Assembly (NCBI GenBank): GCA_024742995.1
Contig: JANSXK010000003.1
Span: forward strand, 143,646 to 207,645
Direction: 5' to 3'
Length of the DNA stretch: 64,000 nt
Source of the DNA: Gammaproteobacteria bacterium
GTDB taxonomy: Bacteria > Pseudomonadota > Gammaproteobacteria > Legionellales > Legionellaceae
A model generated the notes under the pieces. It saw only the letters and a program-made list of their open reading frames with translations. It was not told where the DNA came from and searched no databases. How positions within the stretch are numbered: the stretch's first letter is position 1; the number at the start of each line of letters is the position of its first letter. Both the position numbers and the translations under genes were made by a program. Of this stretch, positions 36,687-45,168 are shown piece after piece.

Positions 36687-37295
36687 ATGATGTGGACAAT
36701 GCTTGGTTGGCCTAATATCTTGACGATGTTACGGATTGGAATGATTCCAATCTTTATTTTGATTTTTTATTTACCATTTGCGTGGGCACATTACGTGGCA
36801 GCGGTGATTTTTGCGGTGGCGTGTCTTACAGATTGGTTGGATGGTTTTTTAGCGCGCAAACTCCATCAACTTTCTTCTTTCGGCGCTTTTTTCGACCCTG
36901 TGGCTGATAAATTGCTGGTAGCATCTAGCTTAATATTATTAGTAGCCGCCCCTAATCTACAATTGATCACATTACCCGCGGTGGTGATTGTGGGGCGGGA
37001 GATTGTGGTTTCTGCACTTCGAGAATGGATGGCAGCCATCGGTCAGCGCACTTCTGTGGCAGTGTCTTACGTGGGAAAAGTTAAAACCGCTATGCAAATG
37101 GTGGCGATTACTTTATTGATTGCGTGCCAGCAGAGTATGTCTTGGTGCGGGATATTGGGCACGGCCTTGCTCTATTTGGCAGCAATTTTGACTATTTGGT
37201 CCATGGTAGAGTATTTAAAAATCGCATGGCCAGAATTGATGAGAGTACCGGCCGAAGAAGGCCCAAAAAAATCTGAGGATAGCCTTGACAGCTGA
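36687..37295 (+). CDS. pgsA: Phosphatidylglycerophosphate synthase PgsA
   Basis: CDP-diacylglycerol:glycerol-3-phosphate phosphatidyltransferase, first committed step to phosphatidylglycerol and cardiolipin. The CDP-alcohol phosphotransferase motif is intact: 'DWLDGFLARK' followed by 'GAFFDPVADK' (D-G-x2-A-R-x8-G-x3-D-x3-D). Four or more membrane spans, 202 residues. It starts at the base after the HAD gene stop. The tRNA-Gly promoter lies in its last codons, and the pgsA-tRNA-Gly-Cys-Leu order matches E. coli pgsA-glyW-cysT-leuZ. Confidence 0.95.
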   Translation: MMWTMLGWPNILTMLRIGMIPIFILIFYLPFAWAHYVAAVIFAVACLTDWLDGFLARKLHQLSSFGAFFDPVADKLLVASSLILLVAAPNLQLITLPAVVIVGREIVVSALREWMAAIGQRTSVAVSYVGKVKTAMQMVAITLLIACQQSMSWCGILGTALLYLAAILTIWSMVEYLKIAWPELMRVPAEEGPKKSEDSLDS

Positions 37296-37312
37296 GTGAT
37301 TTCAGGTAGAAT
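37285..37312 (+). promoter_or_regulatory. tRNA-Gly promoter
   Basis: TTGACA (37285-37290), 16-base spacer, TAGAAT (37307-37312), overlapping the end of pgsA. Transcription would begin about eight bases before the tRNA. A GC-rich discriminator follows (CTCTCCCGTG), as in stringently controlled stable-RNA promoters. Confidence 0.8.
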
Positions 37313-37326
37313 TCTCTCCCGTGTAG

Positions 37327-37401
37327 GCGGGAATAGCTCAGTGGTAGAGCACAACCTTGCCAAGGTTGGGGTCGCGAGTTCGAGCCTCGTTTCCCGCTCC
37401 A
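37327..37401 (+). tRNA. glyW: tRNA-Gly (GCC)
   Basis: Complete cloverleaf: acceptor GCGGGAA pairs with TTCCCGC, D-arm 'AGCTCAGTGGTAGAGC', anticodon loop TTGCCAA giving anticodon GCC, T-arm 'GCGAGTTCGAGCCTCGT' and an encoded CCA end. It matches the position of glyW downstream of pgsA in E. coli. Confidence 0.97.
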
Positions 37402-37405
37402 GATT

Positions 37406-37430
37406 AAAGCGACGAACCGTCGCTTTTTTT
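37406..37430 (+). terminator. Intrinsic terminator after tRNA-Gly
   Basis: Perfect nine-base stem AAAGCGACG-AAC-CGTCGCTTT followed by a run of T. A strong rho-independent terminator four bases after tRNA-Gly, so tRNA-Cys and tRNA-Leu are probably not simply co-transcribed with it. Confidence 0.85.
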
Positions 37431-37450
37431 GTTAAGAAGGCGCCTTATCT

Positions 37451-37525
37451 CAGGACTTACGCGCAGCAACGAGGTTTAGGCAACATTACTGTTTAATAAA
37501 AAAAGCGTTGTTTGCGTAAGTTCGG
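37451..37525. repeat. Small palindromic element between tRNAs
   Basis: The left end CAGGACTTACGCGCAGCAAC and the right end, read on the other strand, CCGAACTTACGCAAACAACG form imperfect terminal inverted repeats about 20 bases long around a ~33-base AT-rich centre. The AGGACTTACGC terminus is shared with the larger element at 59842-59964. It looks like a miniature, non-autonomous insertion or its remnant. Confidence 0.6.
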
Positions 37526-37532
37526 TAAAAAC

Positions 37533-37606
37533 GGCTGTGTGGCAGAGTGGTCATGCAGCGGCCTGCAAAGCCGTGTACGCCGGTTCGATTCCGGCCTCAG
37601 CCTCCA
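37533..37606 (+). tRNA. cysT: tRNA-Cys (GCA)
   Basis: Cloverleaf with acceptor GGCTGTG/CTCAGCC (one T-T mismatch at pair 6-67), anticodon loop CTGCAAA giving GCA, T-arm 'CCGGTTCGATTCCGG' and encoded TCCA end. Homologous in place to E. coli cysT. Confidence 0.96.
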
Positions 37607-37617
37607 AACATCCACCT

Positions 37618-37707
37618 GCCCAGGTGGCGAAACAGGTAGACGCAAGGGATTTAAAATCCCTCGAGAATAAAAATCTCGTGCCGGTTCGATTCCGGCCCTG
37701 GGCACCA
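37618..37707 (+). tRNA. leuZ: tRNA-Leu (TAA)
   Basis: Class II tRNA with long variable arm (about 'CGAGAATAAAAATCTCG'). Acceptor GCCCAGG/CCTGGGC, anticodon loop TTTAAAA giving TAA, T-arm 'CCGGTTCGATTCCGG', encoded ACCA end. Matches leuZ in the E. coli cluster; 11 bases after tRNA-Cys. Confidence 0.97.
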
Positions 37708-37714
37708 ATTATTT

Positions 37715-37924
37715 TTATGTTTTTGGTTGAGTTGGTGCGCTATTTGCTTGTGTGTCTTTTTGTTGCTGGCTTTTTTCATTCTTGGGTTCACTTAATTCTT
37801 TTTCCACTCGGGACTCTATAGCATCTGAAGGTTTAGCACTCGATGATGGAGACGTCATGCTATGAACGGAGTTTATGAGCGTGTCCATCGCCGTAGCTTT
37901 AACGTCGTTCATAGAAGGGATCAT
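37715..37924 (-). CDS. Possible small hydrophilic protein
   Basis: 69 residues, not recognised. Ser/Lys/Gln/Glu-rich and probably disordered in its C-terminal two thirds ('SEPKNEKSQQQKDTQANS'), with a short N-terminal amphipathic part. The ribosome binding site is weak (AGG nine bases upstream). Composition resembles the polar tails of other unknown proteins in the window. It may be a real lineage-specific gene or chance. Confidence 0.4.
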   Translation of the reverse strand: MIPSMNDVKATAMDTLINSVHSMTSPSSSAKPSDAIESRVEKELSEPKNEKSQQQKDTQANSAPTQPKT

Positions 37925-38088
37925 GTGTATTAACCTAATATGGTTTAAGGGGTTATTACTCGCAAAAAAGGTTATTTAACCAATTGATTTTAATCATAGC
38001 ATATATATGGTTTTCATGCTGCGAAAAAGTTTATATTAGGAACAATATATGATATTATTACCCTCTTTGGTTTTGTGTTGGGACTATT

Positions 38089-39087
38089 GTGAAAAAAATA
38101 TCAGCAAAAATGAATGTTTATGGGGCACAAACAGCGGATGTATCATTTGTGGACGAGATGGTGCATTTGGAGGGGAATAACAATACCCCTTGGTTGAAGT
38201 CCGGGAATTTTGAGGAGCAGAAAAAGCATTCTTCTGTGTTGCTGGATAGATCGATTTGTATCGCTGATATTGATGTACATCTTTTTCCTACTAGCTTGAC
38301 ATCAAAATCACAACCGCTGGATGAGAATGAATATAGGGTTGTGTTTGTAACTACTGAGATGGCGCAGGGTTTATTGGCACAAGAGGATTTGATTACTCAT
38401 TATTTTGGGCCTAAACCTACAAGCCATCGTGGGTTGATACTCCATGTTTCAGACTCGTCTGGTGTCGATGAGATACGTCAACGAGTAGAGTGTTTAAAAA
38501 CTGACAACCCATATTTAGCACTTGATGTTTCCACAACGTCTGAGGAATTAAAATCAATTTTTAATAAACAAATCAAGTCAAACTATTTTCATGTTTTCAT
38601 TGCTGGTTTTTGCAAGAATATTGCCGATAAATTTGGTGAAGAAATGACGACTCATATCCGTCCGGTTATCGATCAATTATATCGCGGATGGGGATCAGGA
38701 CATCCCGATTTCAATGCATTTGAACAGGATTGTATGGCTCAATTTCAGCAACATTTACCTATGCGGGGAATGCCTAAGGCAAGGGAAATATTAAGCGCTC
38801 TTTTAGTCAGTCTGGCATTAGGATTTCTAGTATGTTGGGTCACACCGTTTATGGTGTATTTGAGTGTTTGCTTGACACTAAAAATGGGTGTTCTTTCTGG
38901 GACAATTGCTTTCAATAGTGCCATGCTTGCAAAAGTCGCGGGTTCTGTTGGTTTGACTGCAGGGGTCTTATCTGCGACAGGTTGGTTTTCAAAAACCCAT
39001 AGTGATCTAGCGAAACTAGAGGTTGGTGATGTGATTACTCAGTTAAAATCTCCCTCTCTGTGTGGATTGACTGCGTCTGGTCAGTAG
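38089..39087 (+). CDS. Unknown protein with C-terminal membrane hairpin
   Basis: 332 residues from GTG 38089 (ATG 38110 is an alternative; neither has a strong ribosome binding site). The N-terminal ~225 residues are soluble and mixed alpha/beta ('EYRVVFVTTEMAQGLL', 'RGLILHVSDSSGVDEIRQRV'); residues ~235-305 form two to three hydrophobic segments ('LVSLALGFLVCWVTPFMVYL', 'AKVAGSVGLTAGVLSAT'). The tail is 'LKSPSLCGLTASGQ'. The architecture, soluble domain plus C-terminal hairpins, parallels the Rab-like GTPase at 49 kb. No family recognised. Confidence 0.65.
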   Translation: MKKISAKMNVYGAQTADVSFVDEMVHLEGNNNTPWLKSGNFEEQKKHSSVLLDRSICIADIDVHLFPTSLTSKSQPLDENEYRVVFVTTEMAQGLLAQEDLITHYFGPKPTSHRGLILHVSDSSGVDEIRQRVECLKTDNPYLALDVSTTSEELKSIFNKQIKSNYFHVFIAGFCKNIADKFGEEMTTHIRPVIDQLYRGWGSGHPDFNAFEQDCMAQFQQHLPMRGMPKAREILSALLVSLALGFLVCWVTPFMVYLSVCLTLKMGVLSGTIAFNSAMLAKVAGSVGLTAGVLSATGWFSKTHSDLAKLEVGDVITQLKSPSLCGLTASGQ

Positions 39088-39162
39088 TTTTGAATTGTTT
39101 CGTGACATGCTTTCGTGCTTACCCTAAACTGATCGCATTGGTTTTCAGGATAAGAAAGTGTA

Positions 39163-39648
39163 ATGCAGATTTGGATTGATGCGGATGCGTGTCCTAAAAC
39201 AATTAAAGATATTCTTTATCGCATGGCGATTCGTACCAAAATCCCTTTGAAAGTGGTTTCAAACCATGCCTTTTCAGTGCCTGCGTCGGTCTTTATTAAA
39301 AAAATACAAGTAGGTTCTGGCTTTGATGTCGTGGATGCCTATATTGTTGAGCATGTTCAAGCTGGGGATTTGGTGATCACCGCGGATATTCCTTTTGCAG
39401 ATGCTGTGGTGAGTAAACAGTGTTTTGCATTGAATCCACGTGGTGAATTGTATTCTGAAAATAACATCAAGCAATTGCTAGGCAAAAGAGACATGAATGA
39501 AGTGTTGCGTGGCGGCGGGATGATATCAGGGGGGTTGGGTAAACTGAGTGCCAAAGAAGTGCAAAAATTTGCCAATCATTTGGATAAATGGGTAAGCCAG
39601 CGTCAGAAATCCTCCTCACGTCCGGTGGACAAGCCGCGAGATGTTTAA
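39163..39648 (+). CDS. yaiI: YaiI/YqxD family protein (DUF188)
   Basis: PIN-like DUF188 protein of unknown function. Typical start 'MQIWIDADACPKTIKDIL' and 'DLVITADIPFADAVV', 'RGGGMISGGLGKLSAKEVQK'. 161 residues. The family core ends near 'FANHLDKWV'; the last ~12 residues 'SSSRPVDKPRDV' are encoded by a copy of the dispersed palindromic repeat, as in the exported protein at 20.4 kb. Confidence 0.9.
   Translation: MQIWIDADACPKTIKDILYRMAIRTKIPLKVVSNHAFSVPASVFIKKIQVGSGFDVVDAYIVEHVQAGDLVITADIPFADAVVSKQCFALNPRGELYSENNIKQLLGKRDMNEVLRGGGMISGGLGKLSAKEVQKFANHLDKWVSQRQKSSSRPVDKPRDV
39618..39644. repeat. Dispersed palindromic repeat, copy in yaiI end
   Basis: ACGTCCGGTGGACAAGCCGC followed by GAGATGT; same unit as 20385 and 21240 with substitutions. 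It provides the 'RPVDKPRD' codons and the stop context of yaiI. Confidence 0.65.
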
Positions 39649-39717
39649 CCCCCTTATCTTTATCGTCACAATCAGTTATGATCAGTGCATGACATGCTCA
39701 GCAAATAAGGAAACCTT

Positions 39718-40056
39718 ATGACCTTCGTTGTGAATGAAAATTGTATCAAATGTAAATATACGGATTGTGTGGAAGTTTGTCCGGTAGATTGTTTTTATGA
39801 GGGACCTAATTTTTTGGTGATTGATCCTGACGAATGTATTGATTGTGCGTTATGCGAGCCAGAATGTCCGGTTGATGCGATTGTCTCTGAAGATGATCTG
39901 GCTGCAGATCAGAGTGAATTTTTAGAGTTGAATGCTGAATTAAGTAAGACTTGGCCGAATATCACGGTGAAGAAAGATGGGCCTCCGGATGCAGCGTCCT
40001 GGGAAAATGTGACCAACAAGCGTGAGCATCTTGAAAAAGAGTGGCCAAAAAAATAA
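39718..40056 (+). CDS. fdxA: 7Fe-8S ferredoxin FdxA
   Basis: Electron carrier with one 3Fe-4S and one 4Fe-4S cluster. Cysteine patterns '[18 protein letters not shown]' and '[16 protein letters not shown]' are as in FdxA, with the long acidic/Trp-containing C-terminal tail. 112 residues. AAGGAAA lies about seven bases before the ATG. The downstream helicase GTG start overlaps its end by 16 bases. Confidence 0.96.
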   Translation: MTFVVNENCIKCKYTDCVEVCPVDCFYEGPNFLVIDPDECIDCALCEPECPVDAIVSEDDLAADQSEFLELNAELSKTWPNITVKKDGPPDAASWENVTNKREHLEKEWPKK

Positions 40057-41993
40057 TTCCGTCTCATTCTGAAGACTTACTTGCCCATTGCCAGACCTTA
40101 TTTGCGTCTGGTGGCAAGCTCAATACGACCATTCCTGAATTCGTGCCGCGTCCTCAGCAAGCGACACTGGCTGTGGCGATTGCAGATGCGATTATTAAGA
40201 AACACCAATTGGTCGTTGAAGCAGGCACAGGTACGGGTAAAACCTTTGCGTATTTGATTCCTTGTTTGCTCAGTGGTAAAAAAGCCATTATTTCTACGGC
40301 CACCAAAACTTTGCAAGATCAGTTGGTGCAAAAGGATTTGCCGATATTGATTCAGGCGTTGGGTTTGGCGACCCGTGTTCAAAATCTCAAAGGGCGTAGC
40401 AATTATATTTGTCACCATCGTACCCAACAATTTTCTGAGGAGGGACGCTTGCAGTCAGCTGCTTGTGCTGCGGATATTGCTTATGTGCATGAAAAATTGC
40501 CGCAATTGACCCACGGTGAGCGCTCAGAATTACCCGAACTCAGTGAAAACTCTCAGGCTTGGCCCTTTGTGACATCGACGCTTGATAATTGCATGGGTCG
40601 TGCTTGTGATTTTCATAACAAATGTTTTTTGATGCAAGCACGTAAACGTGCGATTGAAGCAGATGTGGTGGTGATCAATCATCATGTGTTTTTTGCGGAT
40701 TCGCGATTGAAGGCAGAAGGATTCGGGGAATTATTACCGCAAGCGGGCAGCGTGATTTTTGATGAGGCGCATCAATTGGCAGATATTGCGACGGAGTTTC
40801 ATGGCAGTCAATTTGGAACGCGTCAATTACGCGATGGCTTTGATGATATGTTGCGCGCTTGGCCCGTACTCGATTTGGCCAATCAACCGTTCAAACAATG
40901 GTCCGTGGCATTAGATCATGTCTTGGATAAGCTCTGGCTGGCCGTACCCATCGAGCGTAGTGATTGGACGGTATTGATGAAGCAGAGTGCGTTTCGAGAT
41001 GCTTGGGAAGACTTGCTTGAGTTTGTCGAGCGCTGGGTTGCCGCTTTGCCACTGCCTGATCCAAATGATGAGTCTGATTTGGCGCAGTCTAAGGTACGAT
41101 GCTTGGCGCTGCATGCGATGATTCATGATTTTTGTACCACAGAAACCGAAACCGTGCGCTGGGTAGAAAAATTCAAACGTACCGTGGTATTTCACGCAAC
41201 ACCTTTGGATATCGCACCGTACGTTAAAACCTTGCTGGCGCGTTATCCTTCTGCGTATGTGTTTACGTCCGCTACTTTAACAGTGTCCAATGCCTTTGAT
41301 TGTTTCATCCAGCCCTTGGGATTGACCGAGCCGGTGACGTTGCATTTGCCAAGTCCTTTTGATTTTGAGCAACAGGCGTTGCTTTATTTGCCGAGAGATC
41401 TACCCGATCCTAAAAATCCCAGGTATTATGGAGTGCTTTTAGACAAAGCGTTGCCGATCATCAATGCGTGCCAAGGGCGGTGTTTCTTTTTGTTTACCAG
41501 TCATCGCGCTTTACAAGAGATGGCAGATTTGTTGCGGCCACGAGTAAGCTTTCCTATTTTGGTGCAAGGTGAGGAAGCAAAGCCGATTTTGTTGGCACGG
41601 TTTCGATCATTGGGTAATGCCGTGTTGTTGGGAACCGCGACGTTTTGGGAAGGCGTAGATGTGAAAGGGGACAGTTTGTCTTGTGTGATCATCGATAAAA
41701 TTCCTTTTGCCAGCCCTAAAGATCCGGTGATGCAGGGAAAAATACGTCACTGCCAAGCGCAAGGTCGATCGGCGTTCGAAGAGATTTCTTTGGCGGCGGC
41801 GGTCTTGTCTTTGAAGCAAGGTGTTGGACGCTTGCTCCGAGATGTGAGCGATCGTGGGGTATTGATGATTGCTGATCCGCGCTTGACAGGCAGGGCCTAT
41901 GGCGAACAGATTTTTGCCAGTTTACCACCGTTGCGCAAAACCCGGGATGCACAAACGGTCTTAACTTTTATTGAACGTGGATTTCGAACATGA
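40041..41993 (+). CDS. yoaA: DinG-family helicase YoaA
   Basis: XPD/DinG-type 5'-3' DNA helicase with an Fe-S cluster. Walker A '[17 protein letters not shown]', DEAH box '[12 protein letters not shown]', cluster cysteines in 'NYICHHR', '[15 protein letters not shown]' and C-terminal motif '[18 protein letters not shown]'. 650 residues. It begins at GTG 40041 inside fdxA. The immediate tsaB downstream (four-base overlap) matches the E. coli yoaA-tsaB pair and supports YoaA over DinG. Confidence 0.93.
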   Translation: MAKKIIPSHSEDLLAHCQTLFASGGKLNTTIPEFVPRPQQATLAVAIADAIIKKHQLVVEAGTGTGKTFAYLIPCLLSGKKAIISTATKTLQDQLVQKDLPILIQALGLATRVQNLKGRSNYICHHRTQQFSEEGRLQSAACAADIAYVHEKLPQLTHGERSELPELSENSQAWPFVTSTLDNCMGRACDFHNKCFLMQARKRAIEADVVVINHHVFFADSRLKAEGFGELLPQAGSVIFDEAHQLADIATEFHGSQFGTRQLRDGFDDMLRAWPVLDLANQPFKQWSVALDHVLDKLWLAVPIERSDWTVLMKQSAFRDAWEDLLEFVERWVAALPLPDPNDESDLAQSKVRCLALHAMIHDFCTTETETVRWVEKFKRTVVFHATPLDIAPYVKTLLARYPSAYVFTSATLTVSNAFDCFIQPLGLTEPVTLHLPSPFDFEQQALLYLPRDLPDPKNPRYYGVLLDKALPIINACQGRCFFLFTSHRALQEMADLLRPRVSFPILVQGEEAKPILLARFRSLGNAVLLGTATFWEGVDVKGDSLSCVIIDKIPFASPKDPVMQGKIRHCQAQGRSAFEEISLAAAVLSLKQGVGRLLRDVSDRGVLMIADPRLTGRAYGEQIFASLPPLRKTRDAQTVLTFIERGFRT

Positions 41994-42649
41994 ATTTATT
42001 GGCTATAGATAGTTCAACAGCAGTCGCGACGGTCGCGTTGATGGTGGGGACTGAAACCACAACCGTAAAACAAGACGGTATTCGTGAGCATGCGCAGCAT
42101 TTGTTACCGATGGTACAAACATTGATGGATCAATCCGGCGTTACTTGGACATCTCTGGATGGTATTGTCTTTGGTATGGGTCCCGGAAGCTTCACGGGCA
42201 TACGGATTGCGTGTAGTATTGCCAAAGCATTGGCGTTTGCACATGATTTGCCAATGTACGGTGTCAAGACTGTGGATGCGATTGCTTATCAGGCGCAACT
42301 GCACAGTATTTTTGAGACGCCACACGCTATTTTAGCAGCGCTAGATGCACGGATGCAGGAAGTGTATTGGGCTTATTATCCTCCCGAAACGCCTATCGCG
42401 TCGTCAATACAGGTGACACCGGTGCAAGCAGTTGAGGTGCCTGAAGTGCCGGTCATTTTAGCGGGTTGGGGCTTGGAGCATTACGCAGATCAGTGGTCAC
42501 AACATTTGCGTGATGTCATTGTGGCCGAATGTGTACAGGCACCTGAAGCAGAATCTATGTTGCATTTGGTTGCAGCAGGACATGTTTCTGCCATGTCTGC
42601 GGCCGAAGCATTACCATTTTACGTTCGTGACCAAGTCACTGATAAATAG
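41990..42649 (+). CDS. tsaB: tRNA t6A synthesis protein TsaB
   Basis: Non-catalytic ASKHA partner of TsaD in threonylcarbamoyl-adenosine formation. '[15 protein letters not shown]' and '[20 protein letters not shown]' are diagnostic. 219 residues, overlapping yoaA by four bases. Confidence 0.95.
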   Translation: MNLLAIDSSTAVATVALMVGTETTTVKQDGIREHAQHLLPMVQTLMDQSGVTWTSLDGIVFGMGPGSFTGIRIACSIAKALAFAHDLPMYGVKTVDAIAYQAQLHSIFETPHAILAALDARMQEVYWAYYPPETPIASSIQVTPVQAVEVPEVPVILAGWGLEHYADQWSQHLRDVIVAECVQAPEAESMLHLVAAGHVSAMSAAEALPFYVRDQVTDK

Positions 42650-42660
42650 AGGGTGAGAAT

Positions 42661-42843
42661 ATGGATAAAAAACTATTGGCTATTTTGGTTTGCCCTTTGT
42701 GTAAAGGGGAATTATTAGCAAAACAAGAAGAATTAATCTGTAAATTTGACCGCTTGGCTTATCCCATTCGTGATGGTATTCCTGTCATGCTCGAAGGGGA
42801 AGCGCGTCAAATTTCTTTAGAGGAAAAAGACAAGCTATCATGA
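42661..42843 (+). CDS. ycaR: Trm112-like UPF0434 protein YcaR
   Basis: 60-residue zinc-ribbon-like protein: '[15 protein letters not shown]' and '[13 protein letters not shown]'. Only the first CxxC is present; the second cysteine pair of some relatives is missing, as is usual in the YcaR group. Its stop overlaps the rarA start by four bases. Confidence 0.9.
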   Translation: MDKKLLAILVCPLCKGELLAKQEELICKFDRLAYPIRDGIPVMLEGEARQISLEEKDKLS

Positions 42844-44114
42844 AAACCATCCCTTTGGCCGAACAATTACGACCCACGCAATGGTCCGATGTGATTGGGC
42901 AAGCGCATTTATTGGGGCCAGGTAAGCCACTGCGACTGGCATTTGAATCAGGCCAATGTCATTCCATGATTTTGTGGGGACCACCTGGGGTGGGCAAAAC
43001 AACGTTGGCACGTTTGATGTCGCAAGCGTCTGATTGTGAATGGATTGCTTTGTCGGCGGTGTTTTCTGGGGTAAAAGACATTCGTGCAGCAATGGATTTG
43101 GCGGAAAAGCATCGTGTTGCAGCGCAAAAAACCATTCTTTTCATCGATGAAATTCATCGGTTTAACAAAGCGCAACAAGATGCACTGTTGCCTTATACCG
43201 AATCCGGATTGGTCACTTTAATTGGGGCAACCACGGAAAACCCTTCTTTTGAAGTCATCAGCGCTTTGTTATCTCGGACACAAGTACATGTTTTAAAGTC
43301 TTTGACTGCTGATGAATTGCAATGTTTATTGCAACGGGCATGTCAAAAGGCGTGTCCTGCATTGCAATGGCACGAGGATGCGACGGCATTATTGATAGCG
43401 CATGCTGATGGTGATGCGCGTCGGTTGCTGAACTTATTGGAGCAGATACTTTTGGCGGTGACAACGCAAGATGTGTCGATGGTGACAGTGGCGTTGATCC
43501 ACGATACTTTAAGTGGTACGCGCCGACGTTTTGATAAAAGTGGGGATCACTTTTATGATCAAATTTCAGCCTTGCATAAATCTGTACGCGGTTCTCACCC
43601 CGATGCCGCACTATATTGGTTATGTCGAATGTTAGATGGTGGGGCAGATCCTTTGTATTTGTTGCGGCGGATTGTACGTATGGCTTGGGAAGACATTGGC
43701 TTGGCTGATCCGCGCGCGATACAAATCACTCAAGATGCCGCGAGCACTTATGAGCGCCTTGGGTCGCCGGAAGGGGAGCTGGCTTTGGCCCAAGCTGTGA
43801 TTTATTTAGCGATGGCACCGAAAAGCAATGCGGGCTACGTGGCATTTAAGCAAGCACAAGCATTTGTAAAGCGCGATGCTTCCCGCGAAGTGCCAGTCCA
43901 TTTACGCAATGCGCCCACCTCGTTATTAAAAGACTTAGGTCATGGTGCTGATTATCGTTATGCGCATGATGAAGCCCAAGCTTATGCTGCAGGGGAGTCT
44001 TATTTACCTACAGGTATGGTGGAGCCTAATTGGTATCAACCTGTTCAGCGCGGTTTGGAAATCAAATTAGCTGAGAAACTGGCATTTTTACGCGAATTGG
44101 ATCAAAAGGCATGA
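42840..44114 (+). CDS. rarA: Replication-associated AAA+ ATPase RarA
   Basis: Clamp-loader-like ATPase acting at stalled forks (RarA/MgsA). '[19 protein letters not shown]', Walker A '[14 protein letters not shown]', Walker B '[16 protein letters not shown]', sensor '[13 protein letters not shown]', and the C-terminal tetramerisation region '[18 protein letters not shown]'. 424 residues. Probably in one transcript with fdxA-yoaA-tsaB-ycaR. Confidence 0.96.
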   Translation: MKTIPLAEQLRPTQWSDVIGQAHLLGPGKPLRLAFESGQCHSMILWGPPGVGKTTLARLMSQASDCEWIALSAVFSGVKDIRAAMDLAEKHRVAAQKTILFIDEIHRFNKAQQDALLPYTESGLVTLIGATTENPSFEVISALLSRTQVHVLKSLTADELQCLLQRACQKACPALQWHEDATALLIAHADGDARRLLNLLEQILLAVTTQDVSMVTVALIHDTLSGTRRRFDKSGDHFYDQISALHKSVRGSHPDAALYWLCRMLDGGADPLYLLRRIVRMAWEDIGLADPRAIQITQDAASTYERLGSPEGELALAQAVIYLAMAPKSNAGYVAFKQAQAFVKRDASREVPVHLRNAPTSLLKDLGHGADYRYAHDEAQAYAAGESYLPTGMVEPNWYQPVQRGLEIKLAEKLAFLRELDQKA

Positions 44115-44115
44115 T

Positions 44116-44325
44116 CTATATTTTAGGGTTCACTGGCATAAGAAACCACAGCACAAGATAAATTAAAAATGCAGATCCGCCTAAAAACAAAAACAGTACA
44201 AAAATCAAGCGTATCCAGGTCGGATCACATTCAAAATAATGCGCCAATCCCGCACACACGCCCGCAATCATACGATTTTTGCAAGAGCGGTATAGTTGTT
44301 TGTAGGGTTTATTTTTTCGCGTCAT
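44116..44325 (-). CDS. Small PspC-domain membrane protein
   Basis: 69 residues with a PspC domain: 'NRMIAGVCAGLAHYFECDPT' followed by one strongly hydrophobic span 'LIFVLFLFLGGSAFLIYLVL'. Related proteins are envelope-stress or phage-shock associated, but stand-alone PspC domains occur widely. It overlaps the vapC end by 17 bases on the same strand, so it may be read through from that module. Confidence 0.85.
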   Translation of the reverse strand: MTRKNKPYKQLYRSCKNRMIAGVCAGLAHYFECDPTWIRLIFVLFLFLGGSAFLIYLVLWFLMPVNPKI

Positions 44326-44746
44326 TGTATATCTCTTCTCTCAAGTCCCATGGGTTCATTATTTCTAATCCAATGATGTTTTCAAAATCTTTGGTGTTTC
44401 GTGTCACCAGTTTGTAATTGAAAACAAGTGCTGTTGCAGCGATTAGTCCGTCAATGGCGGGGATATTCGTGTAAGCAGAAAGGTAACCCCATTTTTCAGC
44501 AATGTTTTGATCGATTGGAATGATACGCCCGTGGAATTTGGTTGCCAAGTCATTCTCAAGCCATTGAATAATGGATTGCTTCTTGGCCGTGTCCTGTAAT
44601 TTTTCTATGCCTTTACGAATTTCACCTATGGTAAGAATGCTTAACAAAAATTGAGAAGCATCTACGGAAGATAACCACTGGATGACTTTTTGATTGGGCG
44701 ATTTTTTAATTGTTTCTGAAATGACATTGGTATCCAATAAATACAT
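44309..44746 (-). CDS. vapC: VapC-type PIN-domain toxin
   Basis: PIN-domain ribonuclease toxin (FitB-like). Catalytic acidic residues are in place: 'LLDTNVISE' (Asp5), 'TIGEIRKGIE' (Glu), 'IPAIDGLIAATAL' (Asp) and 'TRNTKDFENI' (Asp). 145 residues. Its start adjoins the antitoxin stop. Confidence 0.92.
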   Translation of the reverse strand: MYLLDTNVISETIKKSPNQKVIQWLSSVDASQFLLSILTIGEIRKGIEKLQDTAKKQSIIQWLENDLATKFHGRIIPIDQNIAEKWGYLSAYTNIPAIDGLIAATALVFNYKLVTRNTKDFENIIGLEIMNPWDLREEIYNDAKK

Positions 44747-44991
44747 TATAAATCCGTGTCTCGAAATGAAGATTGATCGCGTTCAATTGTGATATCTAAA
44801 TCGTACAATGGTGATTGTTTAAAAAATGTGGTGATATCTTCTTTTGCACCACATAATTCTAAGTATTGTTCTACACTGATCACGACTGACTCATGCACAC
44901 CATGGCGTGAAATAATCTGTGGCTCTGATTTGGATTCATTAATTACTTGTGTTAGCTTTGCTTTTGCTTCTTGTAGCTGCCATACGTGCAT
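44746..44991 (-). CDS. Phd/YefM-type antitoxin
   Basis: DNA-binding antitoxin to the adjacent PIN toxin: 'MHVWQLQEAKAKLTQVINES' and 'PQIISRHGVHESVVISVEQY' match Phd/YefM. The ATG at 44991 has AGGAG five bases upstream; 44994 is an adjacent alternative and the open frame reaches 45042. The tail after residue ~65 should bind the toxin. Preceded by a consensus promoter with overlapping repeats. Confidence 0.88.
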   Translation of the reverse strand: MHVWQLQEAKAKLTQVINESKSEPQIISRHGVHESVVISVEQYLELCGAKEDITTFFKQSPLYDLDITIERDQSSFRDTDL

Positions 44992-45044
44992 CATTTCTCC
45001 TGATAGCGTCACAGTTAATATAAAACGTTGTTTAGATGTCAATA

Positions 45045-45094
45045 TTGTGACTAGTCATACTGGTCATTATAGTGGGCGCTTTGTGAGAAGTCAA
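45045..45094 (-). promoter_or_regulatory. Promoter and operator of the VapBC-type module
   Basis: On the minus strand TTGACT (45089-45094), 17-base spacer, TATAAT (45066-45071). Just downstream are direct repeats ATGACCAGT/ATGACTAGT and the palindrome TGACTAGTCA, well placed for autoregulation. A second TTGACA lies just after with a weaker -10. Confidence 0.75.
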
Positions 45095-45109
45095 TACGGG
45101 GATATAATT

Positions 45110-45139
45110 TTTACATCCCCCAGAACTTAACGCTATAAT
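45110..45139 (+). promoter_or_regulatory. lolC promoter
   Basis: TTTACA (45110-45115), 18-base spacer, TATAAT (45134-45139), 30 bases before the lolC ATG. It is back to back with the toxin-antitoxin promoter. Confidence 0.7.
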
Positions 45140-45168
45140 GCCTAATACATCTTATATAGGTTATTTTA

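Noticed and set aside
37493..37821. Frames on both strands across tRNA-Cys and tRNA-Leu
   Set aside because: They read through complete tRNA genes and have no independent support.
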